From contig JAFQNM010000008.1 of assembly GCA_017395885.1 (NCBI GenBank), positions 1 to 7,842 on the forward strand: DNA of 7,842 nucleotides. The letters run 5' to 3'. The DNA is from Clostridia bacterium (GTDB lineage: Bacteria > Bacillota > Clostridia > Oscillospirales > CAG-272). The translations under genes and the position numbers were made by a program. The notes under the pieces were generated by a model. The model saw nothing but the letters and a program-made list of their open reading frames with translations, ran no database searches and was not told where the DNA came from. Of the stretch, positions 5,323-7,842 are shown in pieces (the stretch's first letter is position 1; every line of letters starts with the position of its first letter).

Positions 5323-6777
5323 TTAGTTTTCAAGAATTGAATCTACTGTTTCCTTAAGGTTCTCGTAGGTGAGAGCCTTGACGATGATCTCAACTATAAC
5401 TCCATCCTCATCGAGAATAAGCGTTCTGGGATACTCTCCCTTTCCGCCGAGCATTGTGTAATAGCCGGCGTTCATATCATAATCTCCGAGAACGGTCATT
5501 TTTGTTTCGGGATATTTATCACCTATATACTCAGGTGCAGTTTCCACGTCAAGGAATGAGTGGATCGCAAAAACAGATACCTCGCCATCATATTCCTCAG
5601 CGATCCTATCAAAGTAGGGCAGCTCTGCAACGCAAGGATTGCACCACGTTCCCCAGAAGTTGATGACCGTTACCTTTCCCGTTTTTGTGGGGTCTACGGT
5701 CTCCTCCGATATCCCATCCGCCGTTATCACAGCCAGCTCTTCTCCGTAGCAAAGATCGCCAACCTCTGTACCCTGAACTGCCGGCGGCTTCTGATTCCAG
5801 TAATACACAACAACACCGAAAAGAATTGCTACCATCAGGACCGCTGCAACCGATCTTGTTATGATCCTTGCAGTTTTATGCCCCTTCACGGTTTCGGGAA
5901 GAGATTCATTCTTTTTATTCTTGTTTCCTACTACCTTCCACGAGATGGCACCTGTGGGACAAACGTCTATACACTCGCCGCAGCTTATGCACTCTGCATC
6001 TCCCACGTGCTTGATATCCATTTTGCAATGCTTCGTGCACTTATCGCAGCCGATGCAGCGTGGCTTTTCAAGCTTTACGCCAAAAACGGAAATTTTATTG
6101 AAAAGTCCGTAAAGAGCGCCGAGCGGGCATATAAAGCGGCAGAACATTCTGAATATAAATACGCAGGCCACGGATATGCTGACAAATATGAGGAATTTCC
6201 AGGTAAAGAGCGGTCCCAGCATAGAGAAATAGCTATCGTTCACCTTGTTTGCGAGGAGGCTGATGCCGCCCTCAAGAGTTCCTGCAGGGCATATGTATTT
6301 GCAAAAAGCAGGAAGAGGCATATCCTTGAATGCATACATTATGGGAATGATAAATACAAAGAATACAAGCACAACGTACTTGAAATAGGACAGCACCCGT
6401 GTTACGGGGCTTTTCTTAAGCTTGGGTGTTTTGATCTTATAAAGAAGCTCCTGAATAAGTCCGAAGGGACAAAGCCAGCCGCAGATCATTCTTCCGAAAA
6501 GGATACAATACAGAAGAAGGATACCGCCAACGTAGAACATTGTGCTCTTTCCCGAGGAAAATGAGCCCTGAAGGCTTCCTATTGGGCAGGCACCCACTGC
6601 CCCCGGACAGGAATAGCAATTGATGCCGGGAACACACATTTTTTTCGTATCGCCCTGATAGATGACTCCTGTTTTGAAGCCCTTGATATTTGCATTGAAA
6701 AGCAGGGCAAAATAAAGCTGCATCAGCTTTCTTTTCGTAGGCGCAAGGGCCTTTAATTTCTTAAAAAACTTTTTCAT
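5323..6777 (-). CDS. Polyferredoxin-type membrane protein (NapH/NosR-like) fused to a C-terminal TlpA/ResA-like thioredoxin domain
   Basis: A 484-aa membrane redox protein. An N-terminal hydrophobic stretch (~15-33) precedes an external-type cysteine loop (C48, C54, C57, C64: GINCYSCPGAVGACPIGSLQ). Membrane helices lie at about 80-98, 130-150 and 193-212. They border three CxxxCP motifs: CGWLCP (C99/C103), CKYICP (C159/C163) and CRFICP (C213/C217). Two complete 4Fe-4S ferredoxin motifs follow (C241/244/247/251 and C263/266/269/273). A further helix at ~304-327 leads to a thioredoxin-fold domain (~340-484) with the active site FWGTWCNPC (C379/C382) and cis-Pro450. Predicted topology places the ferredoxins in the cytoplasm and the thioredoxin domain outside. 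The likely role is passing electrons across the membrane to exported disulfides (inference). The start is the ATG at 6777, because AAGGGGG lies 5 nt upstream; a TTG at 6795 overlaps the preceding gene and lacks such a site. Confidence 0.9.
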   Translation of the reverse strand: MKKFFKKLKALAPTKRKLMQLYFALLFNANIKGFKTGVIYQGDTKKMCVPGINCYSCPGAVGACPIGSLQGSFSSGKSTMFYVGGILLLYCILFGRMICGWLCPFGLIQELLYKIKTPKLKKSPVTRVLSYFKYVVLVFFVFIIPIMYAFKDMPLPAFCKYICPAGTLEGGISLLANKVNDSYFSMLGPLFTWKFLIFVSISVACVFIFRMFCRFICPLGALYGLFNKISVFGVKLEKPRCIGCDKCTKHCKMDIKHVGDAECISCGECIDVCPTGAISWKVVGNKNKKNESLPETVKGHKTARIITRSVAAVLMVAILFGVVVYYWNQKPPAVQGTEVGDLCYGEELAVITADGISEETVDPTKTGKVTVINFWGTWCNPCVAELPYFDRIAEEYDGEVSVFAIHSFLDVETAPEYIGDKYPETKMTVLGDYDMNAGYYTMLGGKGEYPRTLILDEDGVIVEIIVKALTYENLKETVDSILEN

Positions 6778-6782
6778 TTCTG

Positions 6783-6789
6783 CCCCCTT
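6783..6789 (-). promoter_or_regulatory. Ribosome binding site that fixes the start of the polyferredoxin-TlpA gene
   Basis: AAGGGGG on the minus strand, 5 nt before the ATG at 6777, overlapping the TAA stop (6788-6790) of the upstream membrane protein gene. This favours 6777 over the in-frame TTG at 6795 and suggests translational coupling of the two genes. Confidence 0.75.
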
Positions 6790-7606
6790 AGCCAAGACCT
6801 ATACATTCGGTGCATATATTAACAGCCTTTGTAAGCACGGCCGAGGCCCCATCAGACAAGGCACCGACCACAATAAGGGCAACGGCAAGCACAAGGATGA
6901 GCACCGTTACTGCTATTCTGACAGCAGGACCCCTATGAACTTTTTTTTCGGTCTTATCATTTTCGAACCCCTCACCCTTTTTCTGCTGCCTGACAAGGCT
7001 GTTCATGGCAGACTCTGCTCTGATGCTCCTTTTATTACGGTAAACCAGCATCAGAGCCGCGCAAAATGCAACGGCAACACAGGGTATCATGACCCACATG
7101 GCTCTTATGATACTGAGGGTGATCTCCGCGCCATCGGTGCTGAAGCTTGCAAAGAAGATCGCATACACAATAAAGGCGGCAAGAGCTGCAGCTATGCAGC
7201 ATTTGCAAACGAGATTCCACACAAAGCGACTCTTTTTTTCCTTCTCTATGCGCTGAAGCATATAATCAGCATAAGCCTCCGCATCATCAAAGCCCTGCTT
7301 TTCTTCCTTGAGCTTTGCAACAAACTTAGCAAAGCCTGCAGCATCACGGTTCTTTTTCTTCTTTTCCTCCAAAGGGTCTACAAAATCAAAGATAAATCCC
7401 ACAATGCATAGGCCGAGGCTGCAGTACACGGGCACGCAAATGCGGTCGAACGTTTCTGCAACGACCTCCCTTGAGTATGGCTCTGATCCTCCGGAATAAT
7501 ATATGGACAGGCATCCGTATATAAACAGGGCTCCTGTTATCACTACGGAGACTGCCAGAATTATGTTGTATATGCGGTGCAGTCGCACACGGACGTCTCT
7601 TGTCAT
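6788..7606 (-). CDS. Five-helix membrane protein with C-terminal CxxC motif, first gene of the redox operon
   Basis: A 272-aa integral membrane protein that I cannot assign to a named family. Predicted membrane helices lie at about 13-36, 54-77, 130-154, 164-188 and 228-250. A charged cytoplasmic segment (~79-128, Lys/Glu-rich) lies between helices 2 and 3, and a basic one (~190-227) between helices 4 and 5. The chain ends in NICTECIGLG with C265 and C268 in a CxxC; with five helices and positive-inside loops this tail should be extracytoplasmic. Such a tail could be redox active or a substrate or ligand for the TlpA domain encoded next (inference). The start is well supported: GGAGG (7614-7618) lies 7 nt before the ATG. 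The downstream gene begins 10 nt after the stop, with its ribosome binding site overlapping it. Confidence 0.85.
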   Translation of the reverse strand: MTRDVRVRLHRIYNIILAVSVVITGALFIYGCLSIYYSGGSEPYSREVVAETFDRICVPVYCSLGLCIVGFIFDFVDPLEEKKKKNRDAAGFAKFVAKLKEEKQGFDDAEAYADYMLQRIEKEKKSRFVWNLVCKCCIAAALAAFIVYAIFFASFSTDGAEITLSIIRAMWVMIPCVAVAFCAALMLVYRNKRSIRAESAMNSLVRQQKKGEGFENDKTEKKVHRGPAVRIAVTVLILVLAVALIVVGALSDGASAVLTKAVNICTECIGLG

Positions 7607-7642
7607 TTTTTGTCCTCCAAGGGGTATTATTTTCCGTTACTC

Positions 7643-7671
7643 AGTATATCACACTATTATTTAATTGTAAA
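7643..7671 (-). promoter_or_regulatory. Sigma-A promoter of the three-gene redox operon
   Basis: On the minus strand: TTTACA (7666-7671), a 17-nt spacer ending in TGA (extended -10), and TATACT (7643-7648). The predicted start site lies about 30 nt upstream of the ATG at 7606, with no room for a leader regulator. Confidence 0.78.
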
Positions 7672-7708
7672 CAATTTAAAAAAAATAAAAAAAGATATGC
7701 GTAAAATC

Positions 7709-7737
7709 TTGAAATCTGTTCGAAAAAGTAGTAGTAT
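7709..7737 (+). promoter_or_regulatory. Possible sigma-A promoter of the gene starting at 7797
   Basis: TTGAAA (7709-7714), a 17-nt spacer and TAGTAT (7732-7737, 4 of 6 to consensus) in a very A+T-rich stretch. The leader would be about 50 nt and contains an alternating TA run near 7748-7766. Chance matches are common in such AT-rich DNA. Confidence 0.5.
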
Positions 7738-7796
7738 AGATTGAATATGTATGTATATATATATAAATTAATATAAAGAAGGAGATTTTCTAAGAA

Positions 7797-7842
7797 ATGG
7801 AGAAATCAAAGCTTTCAAAATGGCTGAGCGGATCACTGTCGC
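7797..7842 (+). CDS. Start of an unidentified gene (3'-truncated by window)
   Basis: An ATG at 7797 opens a frame that runs to the window end: 15 full codons, MEKSKLSKWLSGSLS. An in-frame TAA at 7791-7793 excludes an earlier start. AGAAGGAGA (7777-7785) is a good ribosome binding site, at a slightly long 11-nt spacing. Too little is visible to identify the product. It is divergent from the redox operon. Confidence 0.6.
   Translation, partial: MEKSKLSKWLSGSLS

Noticed and set aside
5560..6564. Long plus-strand ORF of 334 codons
   Set aside because: It lies antisense to the polyferredoxin-TlpA gene, whose motifs are unmistakable; its product has no recognisable domain.
6778..6795. TTG start at 6795 for the polyferredoxin-TlpA gene
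   Set aside because: ATG at 6777 has AAGGGGG 5 nt upstream; the TTG overlaps the end of the preceding gene and lacks a comparable site.

Overview
The window looks like chromosome from an endospore-forming, anaerobic Clostridia-type Firmicute, probably an uncultured gut lineage. The main evidence is a clear forespore sigma factor SigG with a sigma-F-like promoter. Supporting signs are low-G+C intergenic regions with consensus sigma-A promoters, strong GGAGG-type ribosome binding sites, Gram-positive lipoproteins and a polyferredoxin-type membrane protein. Genus-level placement is not possible from this sequence alone.

Layout. Positions 1-437 (+) are the 3' end of a glycogen branching enzyme (glgB), which shares a 19-bp bidirectional terminator hairpin with the convergent sigG (481-1254, -). 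Next is a chimeric gene remnant (about 1446-1901, +). Its first ~111 codons match the start of the FAD-dependent oxidoreductase gene further downstream (3114-4484, +), and its last ~40 codons match the end of glgB. It keeps a sigma-A promoter but has lost its ATG. A lipoprotein with a DUF4430-like domain and a thioredoxin/TlpA-like domain follows (1954-2949, -); its CxxC site is replaced by Asn-Ser-Ile-Ser. The intact FAD oxidoreductase is transcribed divergently from it. Between 4485 and 4912 there is no gene. That stretch holds a terminator, a ~263-bp hairpin-rich element with inverted-repeat ends (MITE-like), and a second strong terminator.

Positions 4913-7606 (-) form a three-gene operon, read right to left: a five-helix membrane protein ending in a CxxC motif, a polyferredoxin (NapH/NosR-like) fused to an extracytoplasmic TlpA thiol-redox domain, and a small acidic lipoprotein. 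It has an extended -10 promoter at 7643-7671 and a 19-bp terminator hairpin at 4855-4895. The window ends with the first 15 codons of a divergent gene at 7797.

How the parts may work together (inference): the operon looks like a membrane redox relay carrying electrons from cytoplasmic Fe-S clusters to an exported thiol-disulfide domain. The lipoprotein at 1954-2949 combines modules resembling two of the operon's products, but without redox cysteines. The glgB/FAD chimera has the geometry expected from an ancient tandem duplication with a breakpoint at a short shared Arg-Phe-Gly-Gly coding sequence.
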